Below, piece after piece: positions 1-9,783 of a stretch of 64,000 nt of DNA. Under the pieces are notes generated by a model. The model was given only the letters and a program-made list of their open reading frames with translations. It ran no database searches and had not been told where the DNA came from. The stretch covers positions 2,666,001 through 2,730,000 of the forward strand of contig JAPTOF010000024.1 of NCBI GenBank assembly GCA_028554755.1, given 5' to 3'. Positions within the stretch are counted from its first letter, which is position 1, and each line of letters starts with the position of its first letter. The translations under genes and the position numbers were made by a program. The DNA comes from Cordia subcordata. Lineage: Eukaryota > Streptophyta > Magnoliopsida > Boraginales > Cordiaceae.

Positions 1-12
1 AGTTGTTGTTAA

Positions 13-176
13 TGAGGACTTAGCTCAGCAGTAAAATATGGTGGACTTGAGGCTTTGGGACCATTAGTCTTGGGTTTAAATCCTACTAGGTTTGTGCACC
101 TTATACATGTAAGTCACTTCTCCCAATCCGCCAGGCATTTGTGGTACTCCTATTGTTCAGAAAAAGGGAAAAAAAC
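13..176 (+). repeat. tRNA-related SINE-like unit
   Basis: The segment starts with a tRNA-like pol III promoter. An A-box-like TTAGCTCAGCAGT lies near 19-31 and a B-box-like GGTTTAAATCC near 73-83, spaced as in a tRNA gene. The upstream half cannot fold into a proper tRNA and no CCA-end acceptor stem closes. A non-tRNA body follows, ending in an A-rich GGGAAAAAAACAG tail. This is the layout of a plant tRNA-derived SINE. No second copy was seen in the window, so the family and exact ends are unproven. A decayed tRNA gene is the alternative. Confidence 0.45.
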
Positions 177-296
177 AGTACAAAAGAGTAAAGAAGAGCA
201 AGTAATTACTGTAAAGCATGGATACAACTAGGAATCACAAATATTTAATGTCCAATTCCCAGTTTCACCAAATGTTTTCAAGGCATAGCATATGGT

Positions 297-503
297 CTAG
301 CCCTTTAGTGTTTAGGGTCGAGGGTCTACCCTTTTTGTTCGGAGTAAATGGTTACAAGATTTTTGTTTTTGGAGTAAAGGTTTTCTGTACAGATGATATG
401 GGTAGCATACTTGATAGTATAAATAGTTTACAAACTTGATATATATTTTTGGGGGCTGCACCCCCTTGGTGCTATTTAATAAAATTCTTCACTTTTCAAA
501 AGA
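297..503 (+). mobile_element. 5'-truncated LINE copy (3' end only)
   Basis: The segment is flanked by a perfect 16-bp direct repeat, AGGCATAGCATATGGT, at 281-296 and 504-519. That is the target-site duplication expected from target-primed reverse transcription. Its interior, from about 337 to 480, matches the reverse complement of 53140-53290, the 3' part of the LINE remnant in the SNF2 gene: both have GAGTAAATG, GATTTTTGTTTTTGGA and the GC-rich GCACCCCCTTGGTGC block. Only the extreme 3' end of the element was copied. The apparent 73-residue frame here is a relic, not a gene. Confidence 0.7.
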
Positions 504-519
504 AGGCATAGCATATGGT

Positions 520-1203
520 GGACTTAGAATTGATACATGTTATAATACAAAAAATTTCCCATCAATTTTTGACACAACTAGAAGAATTCAAGTAACTGAG
601 AAGTGTGAGTAAAACCATGTACACTTCATATAATCACATGTAGATCCTCATTTAATTACTTCTCAGAACACAAAAAACAAAAAAAATTGTCATTTGCTTA
701 GCAAGCCTCTGCCTGCCCCGTTAGTCCCATCCATAGATGCAATCATGTTGAAAGATGGAAAAAGAAAAAAGAAGAAAAAGGAACAGAGAAACAGCAATAA
801 ATCGCCATCTGTGTTCTTACCTCTCAATTAAGAAAGGAAGAGAAAATGGATAATTTACCATTCAGGATATGCTACTGAAGACACAAAGAAGTACTGCCTG
901 CTTTTGCTGCGTGTAAAGCAATCTCCAATTGGGCAACTGAGCAGATGTGTGGATGGCCACCTTGCAGCAATCTCAGAATAAGTCTGTATAACCAAACGCA
1001 GTTATCTTTGTTGGCTTCTGCATTTCTAACTAAACTGAAGCTTGTGCAATAAGTTATCTTCCCAATCATCGCATCAAAAAACCAAGGGAAACATTAAATA
1101 TTGCACTGAAGTCCCTATAATAGTTAACAACTAAGATGAGCATCTCTTTTCTGCAATTTTAAAGGTCAAGTTGTTCGTATTCTCCAGCGGTCATATCTAC
1201 AAG
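520..1203. other. 3' flank of the mTERF gene, no gene seen
   Basis: AT-rich sequence downstream of the minus-strand mTERF stop codon. It probably holds that gene's 3' untranslated region and polyadenylation site, but no decisive signal was identified. A 65-residue open frame at 872-1069 has no recognisable domain and is best treated as chance. Confidence 0.4.
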
Positions 1204-2315
1204 CTAATTTTTCTTCATTTTTCTCTTCAGAGCCTTATCAAACTCATGATCCGACAGAGACAGAACCTGGTTCAGAAGCAACCTCACTCCATTTTCCATT
1301 GTTATTTTATACCTGGGTTTGATTCTATCTTCTAAACTATAACCAAAGTACTGAGGAAATTTAACTAATTCGGATTTTGGATAACCCATGGTCAAAAAGA
1401 ACTCCCACTTGGGAATCAAGCTGTCAGTCAAACTAAAAGTATACAAAGCCCCATATCTTGAGATCATGGTGGTGATATCCTCCATAGTGTATCCTCTTTC
1501 CAAGAAAAATTCTGTCACAGGCTTCAGGCTGGCCTCAATGCTAAGACCAAAAGTTTGGGGAGAGCGGTGTAGAAGACCAGCTACATCAACCCCCATAGCA
1601 AGAAAGTACTTGGCTGTTGGACGTAGTTTATCCTCCACACTATAACTTATAATATTTGGGCAACGTGTTAGAACCTTACTCACATTCTCTGGTGGAAGGC
1701 CCATTTCATAGAGAAAATCCACTGTTGTTTTCAATTTTTGCCTACTATAAGTTAGAAGTGCAGGAAAGCGGTAAATAACTTTTGCCCATTGTTTCTTGTC
1801 CACCCCTAAGTTCTCAAGAAATATCATCGTTGGAATTAAATTTTCAGATAGACTAATCCCACAAAGTTGAGGCCTTTTGCTGATGATTGTTGGTATATCA
1901 GATTGCGGCACACCAAGTTCAAGTAGAAATTCAACCACCGGCTTGATTTTTCCATCCAAACTGTAGTAGGCAAAAGCTGGGAACTTCCGGATTATATCCC
2001 TAATCATCTCAATCTCCATTCCAAGCTCTAGAAGATAGGTAACATGTGGAGGAAGTTTCCCCGAGTTGCTGATGTCACTCACTCGTGCCAAGGCTTTCAG
2101 CTTCTTGGAGTCGAGGGTTGTCGTGGATGGAGACACTGGTGTGGGTGAACTTTCTTTGACAAGAGACTTCTCAACATTTTCTTCTGGTATTTCGTCCAGA
2201 GGTGCATTTGGGAAGTTTTCCACTACATCTACTAGAAGGCGTCCATACTCTTCAAGGAGAGTTTCAAGGTATGGGATAAGAGCATCCCTTATTTCAAGTG
2301 TTGTGAGTTCTCTCC
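1204..2315 (-). CDS. MTERF5: mTERF5-like exon 3 (mTERF repeat domain)
   Basis: The exon begins after the acceptor CTGCAG/GG at 2316-2317 and ends at the TAG stop at 1204-1206. It encodes about 370 residues: an acidic linker, then at least seven mTERF motifs of about 35 residues each, with the usual proline and glycine spacing. The in-frame ATG at 2370 lies inside the upstream intron. It is not a credible start, because splicing restores the conserved GRELTTLEIRD sequence instead. Confidence 0.9.
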
Positions 2316-4832
2316 CTGCAGTATTGAGAAATATTTTTAAAATTGACAAGGCTACAGAATTTAATTTCATTCAAGGAAGCAGTGGCATATGCAGATCGAA
2401 CCTACTAGATAGCGAGACTTGTGGACAGAATGAAGCCTGGAGACAAGGTGATCAATGAAAGCATCTGATTTGTTGATAGTTCTTGCAGCAACTGTGTTGC
2501 TCATACCCTGTTTCTTCAGGAACAACGTTAGTACAGCCTTGGCTTCCTCCTTTTCTGCGGCTAACAAGTTTGGCGGTATCACCCTTTGGCTGAATGATCC
2601 TTCTAACCCAGGAGGTTCAGCTGCTAATAAAGTGTGTATATATATACATAATAATGAGTCAAGCATGCACTTTAAGACTTGAACTGGTAGATGCATGAAT
2701 GCATCAGGTGAGGAAGTTTCTGTGTCATACCATATTTTGTTCGCGAAACAGGAAACTTGTGGGAGAGAGAAAGTGGACTCCTGAAAAAGTAAGAAACATA
2801 TGCATGTCATTTCCTGGTAAAAGTCAGAAAAGTGGCTGGAGCAACAGAGAGAAAACATAAATATTATTAGTCATTAACATTACTGCTGCTTTTTTTTTAT
2901 GCTATGATATGATATACTAAAAGAATCCCATTACCAATTTTAGCAAAGATAGTTATGCCAAATTCACTCGCTAGCTTTTGATTAAGAGAAGACTTAAACA
3001 AGATGGCTCTAGCATTTCACCAAGCAAGAACCCTTTAGTAACTAGTAGAGCTAAAAGACCACATTAACCAATCACACCCACGAAATTCCATAACAAATGC
3101 ATAACTATATATGTGATGACATGGTACATTAGACGAGAGATTATGACGTTGCAGGACGATATGTAATAGTATCAGACAGAAGAAAAACTACAACAAATCT
3201 TTAAGTACAGGGGAAAGCTATTTCGGTTGAGCTCTAGGTTGACAGCGAAAAAACGTTCTGCTCATAGAAGATTTTGTAAATCACCAAATTAAGTTCTTCC
3301 AGAAGTGGCCAAGTCAAGACCTAAGTCTGAAGTTATCTTTATAGTGGATAGCAATTTGATGGAGGATTGTACTGTCTTCCTTCCCCTTGTATTTAATAGA
3401 AAACGAGTGCCAACTTCTTTAAAATTCAAGTATGGGTAAATAGAAAACGAGTGCCAACTTCTTTAAAATTCAAGTATGGGTAGCTTGTATTACTTGAAAC
3501 AAACCAATATTTCATATGACCCTGTAAAGACATGATCCAAACCCAGGAACAGCTCCAAATATGGCAGGCCTGTGAAAATGAACCTGGTAAAGGAGAATCT
3601 CAATCAGGGGACCGGAAGTTCCAAATAGAAGAGGAAAGAACTATGAAATTGTGGGAACTGATACTAGTTAACGAGAACACAAGGACGTCTAATATCCTTA
3701 ATTTCAGTCTTTGGTCTCCTATGGCAGATCTTCCTTAATTACTTGCACAAATACATAGGTGAAAGCGATTTTCCATGTAGGTAGTTGGGTATTGCTCACC
3801 TTTTCAAATTCAGTAAACAAGCAAATTTCCTGGCTGTAGAACTGCTAAATCTTATATACATGTTACAGTGACTCAATATGCACATAACTGGCGTAGCCTA
3901 AGCATGATTTATGGGGAAAAAAATGTTTCAAACTCTCGTGAAAATAATTAATTTTCATAAAACATTTTATTCTCTAGAAATTCCACGCACTAAATATATG
4001 ACCCTTAAGGAACCTAGCAACTAAACATATTCTCACTCCATTAGATAAAGCTCAAAAGTGGACTTACACTAACCTGGCTACAATTTTTCACATCAGAATC
4101 AACGAAAAGCTATAAAATTTATGCGTATATCTTGAATTTACGATTTCAGACATCAAAGTAAATCCTTTTTCTTTAAAACTCTGATGATGGCACTGCTCTT
4201 TTATGACGAAAAGCACTATTCTGCCAAATTTTCTTTAACGAAATTGAAGTTCCCCCACCAGACAGCAAAATCAAATCTTCAAACCTTGAGCATATAAATT
4301 TTCTCAAAAGTGTACAAGATAGGAGCGCATTTATTCACTCTTCTTCCATTGTAAACCTATAAGAACTGAATGTCATCATTCTTCAAATAAAAGAAACCAT
4401 AACAAAAGCAAAACGCTCTTAACAGGGACGAAAAGTATCACGTGATCCATATAGCAAAAATAAAAGAAACATAGTGGTGTCATTTGATCATACATTTGAT
4501 GGGCCACAAACAAGAAAAATATCGAATCCACAAATGCAACCACAGAAGAAAAAACAGCCACACAATGAACCTCTCACTATATGCACAGTGCACAAAAATA
4601 TCAAACCCACTTTTTAATAATAATATGAAGAGATTTTTTCACAACTCAAACCCCTTTTCTTACAGGAAAAAAAAAAAGTACAAAGAGGCACAAAAGCAGT
4701 GGCAATTACATACCTGGTGTGTGGCTTAGAGAAGGAGGAGAACATCACACAAACTGCCATTATTCTTCTACTGCTGCTTCTTGGTGTTGGTGTTGGTGTG
4801 GTGAGAGCATAACAGCTGCTTACACTTGACAT
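1204..4832 (-). CDS. MTERF5: Plastid mTERF protein, mTERF5/MDA1-like (whole gene)
   Basis: Mitochondrial transcription termination factor family protein. The tandem mTERF helical repeats are clear in the main exon, with blocks such as YYSLDGKIKPVVEFLLELG, SRYGALYTFSL and the terminal GVRLLLNQVLSLS. These match what I know of Arabidopsis mTERF5 (MDA1), a chloroplast nucleoid protein that stimulates or pauses plastid-encoded polymerase at the psbE operon, so a plastid role is inferred. Exons recognised: 4711-4832 (Ser/Thr/Arg-rich transit peptide, 40 residues), about 2402-2620 (LLAAEKEEAKAVL to HKSRYLV) and 1204-2315. The donor and acceptor of the last intron give the family-conserved junction LVGRELTT. 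The first junction is not settled: direct joining to 2620 is out of phase, whereas an acceptor at 2590 (exon from 2589) is in phase. No stop or frameshift was seen in the main exon, so the gene is probably functional. Confidence 0.88.
2402..2620 (-). CDS. MTERF5: mTERF5-like exon 2
   Basis: Encodes AEPPGLEG through LLAAEKEEAKAVLTLFLKKQ to VHKSRYLV, a highly conserved N-terminal mTERF5 segment. Its donor is TAG/GTTCGA at 2401-2400, and the 86-bp intron that follows joins in phase to exon 3. The 5' boundary is ambiguous. TTATTAGCAG/CT ends at 2621 and gives the longest coding segment, but it is out of phase with the candidate first exon. TTCAG/CCAAAGG ends at 2590 and is in phase. Confidence 0.8.
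3395..3482. repeat. 44-bp perfect tandem duplication
   Basis: Two identical 44-bp units (3395-3438 and 3439-3482), each starting AATAGAAAACGAGTGCC, lie head to tail in the first mTERF intron. Perfect identity indicates a recent replication-slippage or repair event. Confidence 0.9.
4711..4832 (-). CDS. MTERF5: mTERF5-like exon 1, candidate transit peptide
   Basis: The ATG at 4830-4832 opens a 40-residue stretch rich in Ser, Thr and Arg (MSSVSSCYALTTPTPTPRSS...) that ends at a strong donor, CCAG/GTATGT. Composition fits a chloroplast transit peptide, which mTERF5 needs. Assignment to this gene rests on position, strand and composition. The roughly 2.1-kb intron to exon 2 could hide one more small exon. 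Confidence 0.6.
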
Positions 4833-4883
4833 TTTCTTTTGATACTTGTTACTGCTGGTAAACAGTCACTGGTTAGTAACAAT

Positions 4884-4912
4884 ATTTATTTATTTATTTA
4901 TTTATTTATTTT
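4884..4912. repeat. (TTTA)n microsatellite
   Basis: About seven TTTA units lie just upstream of the mTERF start codon, in its leader or promoter. Expected to be length-polymorphic. Confidence 0.9.
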
Positions 4913-4984
4913 TGTTCTTTATAGTGTTTTTGGATTTTTTTATTGCGGGTGGATGTGAGCCGTTGGATGCTTATCCGTCACGTA

Positions 4985-5000
4985 TCGTCGTCGTCGTCGT
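4985..5000. repeat. (TCG)n trinucleotide repeat
   Basis: Five consecutive TCG units and a final T upstream of the mTERF gene, in a locally GC-richer stretch that contrasts with the AT-rich flanks. Confidence 0.8.
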
Positions 5001-5020
5001 GGTGTTGCCATCATGCTACT

Positions 5021-5100
5021 CCTCGGGCCTTTTCACGTAGACTATGAAGGCGGGCCTCCTGCTGCAGCTGCCCGATCAAAGCCAAACCAATGGGCCTCCA
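5021..5100 (-). promoter_or_regulatory. Candidate mTERF promoter with site-II-like GGGCC motifs
   Basis: About 190-270 bp upstream of the mTERF ATG are three GGGCC-containing motifs (near 5024, 5052 and 5091). One, at 5091-5096, is a perfect TGGGCC adjoining CCAAT. TGGGCY site-II elements bind TCP factors and are common in plant nuclear genes for organelle-targeted proteins, which fits the proposed product. Function is inferred from motif and position only. Confidence 0.4.
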
Positions 5101-5129
5101 AAGGAGACAAATTATAAAGTGCATCTTCA

Positions 5130-5375
5130 ATAAGTTGCATTTTCTTTTTTTTCTTTCTCTTTTTACATTTTTGTTCTCTCTCTTCATCTTTTTTTTCTGT
5201 ATCATTTTTTTTTATCTCTGTTTTCTCTCTTTCTTGGTCTCTGTTCTTTCTCTTTTTGTTTATGTTCTCTCTACGATCTTTTTTTATCTCTGTTTTCTTT
5301 CTTTCTCTACGTTCTTTTCTCTTTATTTATGTTTTCTCTACGATCTTTTTTTTTGTCTCTATTTTCTCTCTACAT
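5130..5375. repeat. Pyrimidine-rich imperfect tandem repeats
   Basis: Almost pure C/T on the plus strand, built from diverged units such as TTTTTATCTCTGTTTTCTTTC and TCTCTACGATCTTTTTTT repeated about five times. Open frames across it are low-complexity artefacts. Confidence 0.8.
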
Positions 5376-5444
5376 ATCTGTTTAGTCATATTTGTGACAA
5401 TTGGTTCTGATGTGTGTGTATATACACATGAAGGATTGGTATAT

Positions 5445-5895
5445 ATTCAGTACATTATTATTATTTATTTAGTAGATTATTATTATTAGCCTATTATTGC
5501 TTGTTCAGTATTCTATAACTATTTGTTCAGTAAGCTATTATTATTTGTTTAGTATTTCATAACTGTTTTTTTAATAGACAATTATTATTTGTTCAGTATT
5601 TTATATATATTTGTTCAGTGCTCTATAATTGTTTGTTCAATGCTTTATAACTATTTGTTCAGTAGCCTTTTTATTGTTTTTTAAGAGACTATTATTATTT
5701 GTTCAGTAGCCTATAACTGTTTGTTCAGTATTCTATAACTATTTGTTCTGTAGCCTATTATTGTTTGTTCAGTGTTTTGTAACTATTTGTTTAATAGGCA
5801 ATTATTGTTTGTCCAGTAGCAGTAACATATTATTATTTGTTCAGTGTTTTATAAGTGTTTGTTCTATAGGTTATTATTATTTGTTCAGTAGCATA
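5445..5895. repeat. AT-rich minisatellite with a TTGTTCAGT core
   Basis: About twenty imperfect units of roughly 20-24 bp follow the pattern TATTATTATTTGTTCAGTA or CTATAACTATTTGTTCAGT. The two unit types, with and without the CTATAACT half, alternate irregularly, suggesting a higher-order arrangement. No coding signal. Confidence 0.85.
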
Positions 5896-6903
5896 TTATT
5901 CATCAAAATATCTATTTGTAATTAAAATTGGTTGAAACTGCCAGAATTGTTTATTCATTATTCAGTCTTTGTTTGTTCATCGAAAGCTTCATCATATTTA
6001 TATATTTTTTGTCCGTAACTTACAATTCAAAGTGACAGATGTTTTCTATTTTTTTGGACATTGTTGCTTCAGATTTGATGTTTTCTGTTTCTTTGGATGT
6101 TGTAACTTTAGTCATTTTGATTAAATTGAGGTGTGATTTTGATTTGATATCTTTGTTAAGTTGTCAAACAAGTTAAATTGAAGAATTGTATTTTGGATTT
6201 TGTAAGATTTAGATTTTGTCATGAAACAGAGGAGAGAAGAGAAGAATTGTAGCAAAAAAAAAAACGTATTATGTAGTGTGTGATTTCATAGCACCCGCAG
6301 GTGCACCTTGCAACATGCACTTGCAGGTGCATAGTATAAGATCCTTCCACAGGGTGGGGTACACGTTTATAAACCCAATCTGTGCATTGAATTTATGTTT
6401 TTTTTTTTTGGGTCAATCAAGAGAACATTATTAGATTAGAAAATGATTGAACTACATCTTGCTGTCATTTACATGACTATTTCTAGTTATTTAGCTCGTG
6501 TAAACTCTTGATTCTTGATCTTTAGTGAGACTCTATTCAGATTGTTCGAACTTAATCCTATTCTTCTTGATTCTTAGATCTTGGTAGGATTTCGTTTAGC
6601 TCGTATAAGCTAAATCTCATTCTTAGTTGTTGGCTCCCGTTCTTGGCAGCTCACCATAGTTGCACCTTCAAGTTCAATATTCCAAGTTTTCCAATTTTTC
6701 TTCCAAGTTTTTTTGTTCGTTCATTTTTAAGTTATGATTCAATTCCACTTTAGATCCATTCGATGAAAATTAGTTCATCCAATATTTTCTAAACTTCTTA
6801 AAAAATGAATTATCAAACTCAAGTTGATCTTTGTTCAACCACTTCAGTTTTGGGTTGGGAAGGGGGAGCTGTTAAAGAATATTTGGTTTTTAACTGTAAT
6901 TTC
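5896..6903. other. Unassigned AT-rich intergenic DNA
   Basis: No gene recognised. Near 6292-6338 two short palindromic blocks, GCACCCGCAGGTGC and TGCACTTGCAGGTGCA, stand close together and could form a compound hairpin. It may be the terminus of an unrecognised mobile element. Confidence 0.5.
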
Positions 6904-7477
6904 TTAGGGTGCATTTGGTTATTCGAATCTTGTACGATTCCTAGAAATGCTAAGTTAGGAATATTACATTTCCATGTTTAGTTCACAAAATAGAAAAACA
7001 TTACTAAGAATATCGCTTTCCCAAGAATCTAACATTCCCATAAATTCTCCCAATTTCATTCCCATGTGAAGGGATGGATATCTTGCATCTCTGAGATATG
7101 GGAATGTCCTAGATATATTAAAAAATAAAAATATCCACATTAGCAAGAATAAGAAAATAGTTCTTTTTTATTATTTTATTCTATTTAACACACTCATTTG
7201 GTCAACACACATTATGACAACATATTACATACACTATGTACACACATTACACATACTAGATGTTACCCACATTGTGCCCACACAAAGCATGCAATGTGTG
7301 CATACACAACATGCACTATGTGTGCAATTGCTATAAAAGTATCAAGAGCATTGATAAAATTAGCTATACCATAAGAAATCATCGTCAATGCTCACTAAAG
7401 ATACTATCTAACCATCTCCAAAAAAAAACTTTATAATACCTTGATGCTGCATTTAAATTGCAACCGAGACTCTTCCT

Positions 7478-7828
7478 ATGCCTAATGCCAATTGCATCAC
7501 CACGTTAGCCTTGCAAGGAGCTGCAACAATTGGTGACAGCAATTTCACAAAACAATTAAATGAATTAGACAGAAGAAAGGTGTTGAGGCCAAAGCTAAGC
7601 AAGATCACAATCAATAGCCTGGAGTTCTTGGAAGCATTCACATTTACTACATTTGCTTATTTATTGGTGGAGGCAATGGCGAGGCTTAATCTTGTGATTA
7701 CAAAAGTCGAGGAATTGGGAAAAGTAGCCAATTTCAAGGAATTTGCTCTTGGAGTTGAAGTGATTTTGTCTTGTGAAACATCCAAAGCTAACTCCGACAA
7801 CTTTCTTAACATTTTTCATGCATTTAAG
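7478..7828 (+). pseudogene. Captured ALMT-like C-terminal fragment, left arm
   Basis: The open frame includes LRPKLSKITINSLEFLEAFT and, after FTTFAYLLVEAMARLNLV, the run EELGKVANFKEFALG. This resembles my recollection of the cytosolic C-terminal part of plant aluminium-activated malate transporters, whose family consensus has SLEFSEALPFAAFASLLVE and VEELGRIACFKEF. No membrane helices are present, so only a gene piece was captured. It begins and ends inside the transposon arm and cannot encode a channel. The assignment is by family memory, not a search. Confidence 0.55.
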
Positions 7829-7879
7829 AAAAGTTTAGCATTTTCTTACAATTAAGTGTTCCTAATTACATTTTGTCTC

Positions 7880-8210
7880 TCTAACAATTTGCCTTCTCAT
7901 TTGCAAAGTATATGAGTTAAGGAAGATGTGAGAGTTGGTCTTGGCCGTTTTACAAGCCAAAATCACTGCCTCCACCAACAAAGAAGCAAATGTAGCAAGT
8001 ATGAATGCTTTTAAGAACTCTAGGCTACTGTTTGCGATCTTGCTCAGCTTTGGCCTTGGCACCTTTTTTTTTTTTGGCTAATTCTTTTGATTGTTCTCCG
8101 GAATTGTTGTCACTAGCTACTGCAGCTTCTTGTAGGGCTAACATGGAGTGTCGATTGGCGCTGGGGCCTAGGAAAAGTCTCGGCTGTGATTTCAATGCAG
8201 TGTCAAGGCA
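7880..8210 (-). pseudogene. Captured ALMT-like fragment, right arm (inverted copy)
   Basis: On the minus strand the frame reads RPKLSKIANSSLEFLKAF and ATFASLLVEA, colinear with the left-arm copy. It then lacks roughly 90 bp (the MARLNLV to ALGVE part) before resuming at VILACKTAKTNSHIFLN. The upstream part, up to about 8210, also aligns with 7440-7560. The deletion and many substitutions show that the arms have diverged since duplication. Confidence 0.55.
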
Positions 8211-8699
8211 CTATAAGGCTTTTTGAAGATGGTCATACGTCATCCTAGAGATCATTGACTATGACTTCTTATGCCATAGGTAGATCAATTCTTTTGGTAT
8301 TTTTGTAGCAAGTGCATGTTTGCATGCACAATGCATGCTCTGTGTGTGCACATTATGTGTAGTGTGTCCAGTATGTGTAATTTGTGCACATAGTTTAAGT
8401 TGACCAAATGCGGGTGTTAAGAAAAGTAAAATAATAGAAAAGAGCTATTTTCATATTCTTGCTAAAGAGGGTATTTTTTTTATATGTCTAACACATTCCC
8501 ATATCCCAGGAACGCAGGATACATATCCGCTCACATGGATGGGAATGAAATTAGAGAATTCATGGGAATATTGGATTCCTGGGGAAGTGATTATCCTAGG
8601 AATGTTCTTTTGTTTTGCTAACCAAACATGAAAATATAATATTCTTGACTAAGCATTCCTAGAAATTTTTCAAGATCTCGTGAACCAAACGCACCCTTA

Positions 8700-9783
8700 A
8701 TCTTTTCATAAGAATAACATTCTGCACTTAAGGTTGATATGATTTATAGTACCTTGATATGAGACCAATATTGATGATTGTGTGATGGAATAATGATGAA
8801 ATGATCCATATCATAAATTGTCTAAATCAAATATATAATAACTCAATTTTAATACACCCTATTTAATATTACAAGTCAATTTTTAATGTATCACTAGACA
8901 AGGATTATTCTCTTGTATGACACACCAATAAACTACATTATATTTCTATCCAATAAATGTTGTCCTAGTAATTGTTTTTCTTTTCTCTAATTTGAAGTAA
9001 GACAATATTCGATGTAGCGAATAATAGACCTAAAATTGTCCTTGCAATAATTTGTTTAATATATCAATATTTTTCTCTTTAATTTTTTTATTGTAAAAAG
9101 CTTATTATTAATATTAATATATTTTTCCAATTTGAGAAGAGTTGTTATGACATACATGAGATTTATTACATAAAGAAGAATTATGACTATAGTGTTTCGA
9201 TATTCCTATTGACCTTCAGTCTAATCAATATATCAAGCTATAATATCGACAATGTATTGAAAATGGCCCTAGAGTAGCACTACACTATTGTCATTAGTTA
9301 TGGTATCTACCTCCTGATGAGCCTCTTGATATTCCCAATATGGTCTGGAGAACATCTTCACAATTCCACTTTTTCTAAGCTTCAGGGTCAAGCTAGATAA
9401 ATTGAGGGTAAGTTTTATTCAATTTTTAATATCATATTTCATATGTATGTAAAGTTTTTGGCTAGTCAACTAGCCAAGTTTACAAGTTTGTAAATATAGG
9501 AATGTAGTGGTGAAATAGTGTTGTTGTATCCTTTACTGACCTTGAAAATTTTTAAAGTTTTTCTTGAACAAAAAAGATATAGTGTTGAGAATGTTGAAAT
9601 ATGCATTATAGTCCTTTCCTTGAAATGGAGTCATCAATCATAGCTTATTTTTTCGGTTGTACATCGCATTCACTCATCAATAAATGAATTATTTTTTAAC
9701 GCAATCACGCTTTATACATATATAATTACTCATGATTGCTAATTCATGTCACTATGAAAATGCTAAGCTTTAATTTAATCAAG
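8700..9783. other. Unassigned AT-rich intergenic DNA
   Basis: No gene, repeat array or recognisable element was identified here. Confidence 0.5.

Larger units (their letters stand above)
6907..8696. mobile_element. Long inverted-repeat (foldback) DNA transposon with TTA target duplication
   Basis: The ends are inverted: GGGTGCATTTGGTT at 6907 and, on the other strand from 8696, GGGTGCGTTTGGTT. Both are flanked by TTA (6904-6906 and 8697-8699). The TTA duplication and GG-start ends fit the PIF/Harbinger (Tourist) superfamily. Unlike an ordinary MITE, similarity between the arms continues for most of the 1.79 kb with small indels and substitutions. Each arm carries one copy of a captured gene fragment (listed separately). 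No transposase is present, so the element is non-autonomous. If transcribed through, it would form a hairpin hundreds of base pairs long. Confidence 0.75.

Noticed and set aside
13..90. Functional tRNA gene
   Set aside because: No acceptor or anticodon stem can be drawn cleanly and the body continues into a SINE-like tail.
1204..2370. Intronless mTERF gene starting at ATG 2370
   Set aside because: A good acceptor at 2316-2317 and donor at 2401-2400 restore the conserved LVGRELTT junction, so the ATG is intronic.
5090..5489. Phe/Leu/Ser-rich possible membrane proteins
   Set aside because: Direct translation of the pyrimidine repeat tract; composition explains the apparent hydrophobicity.
5445..5895. 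CRISPR-like array
   Set aside because: Units are imperfect, have no unique spacers of constant length, and the genome is a plant.
7478..7855. A free-standing small host gene
   Set aside because: It sits inside the inverted-repeat transposon arm, lacks the channel's membrane part and has a mirrored copy in the other arm, so it is captured cargo.
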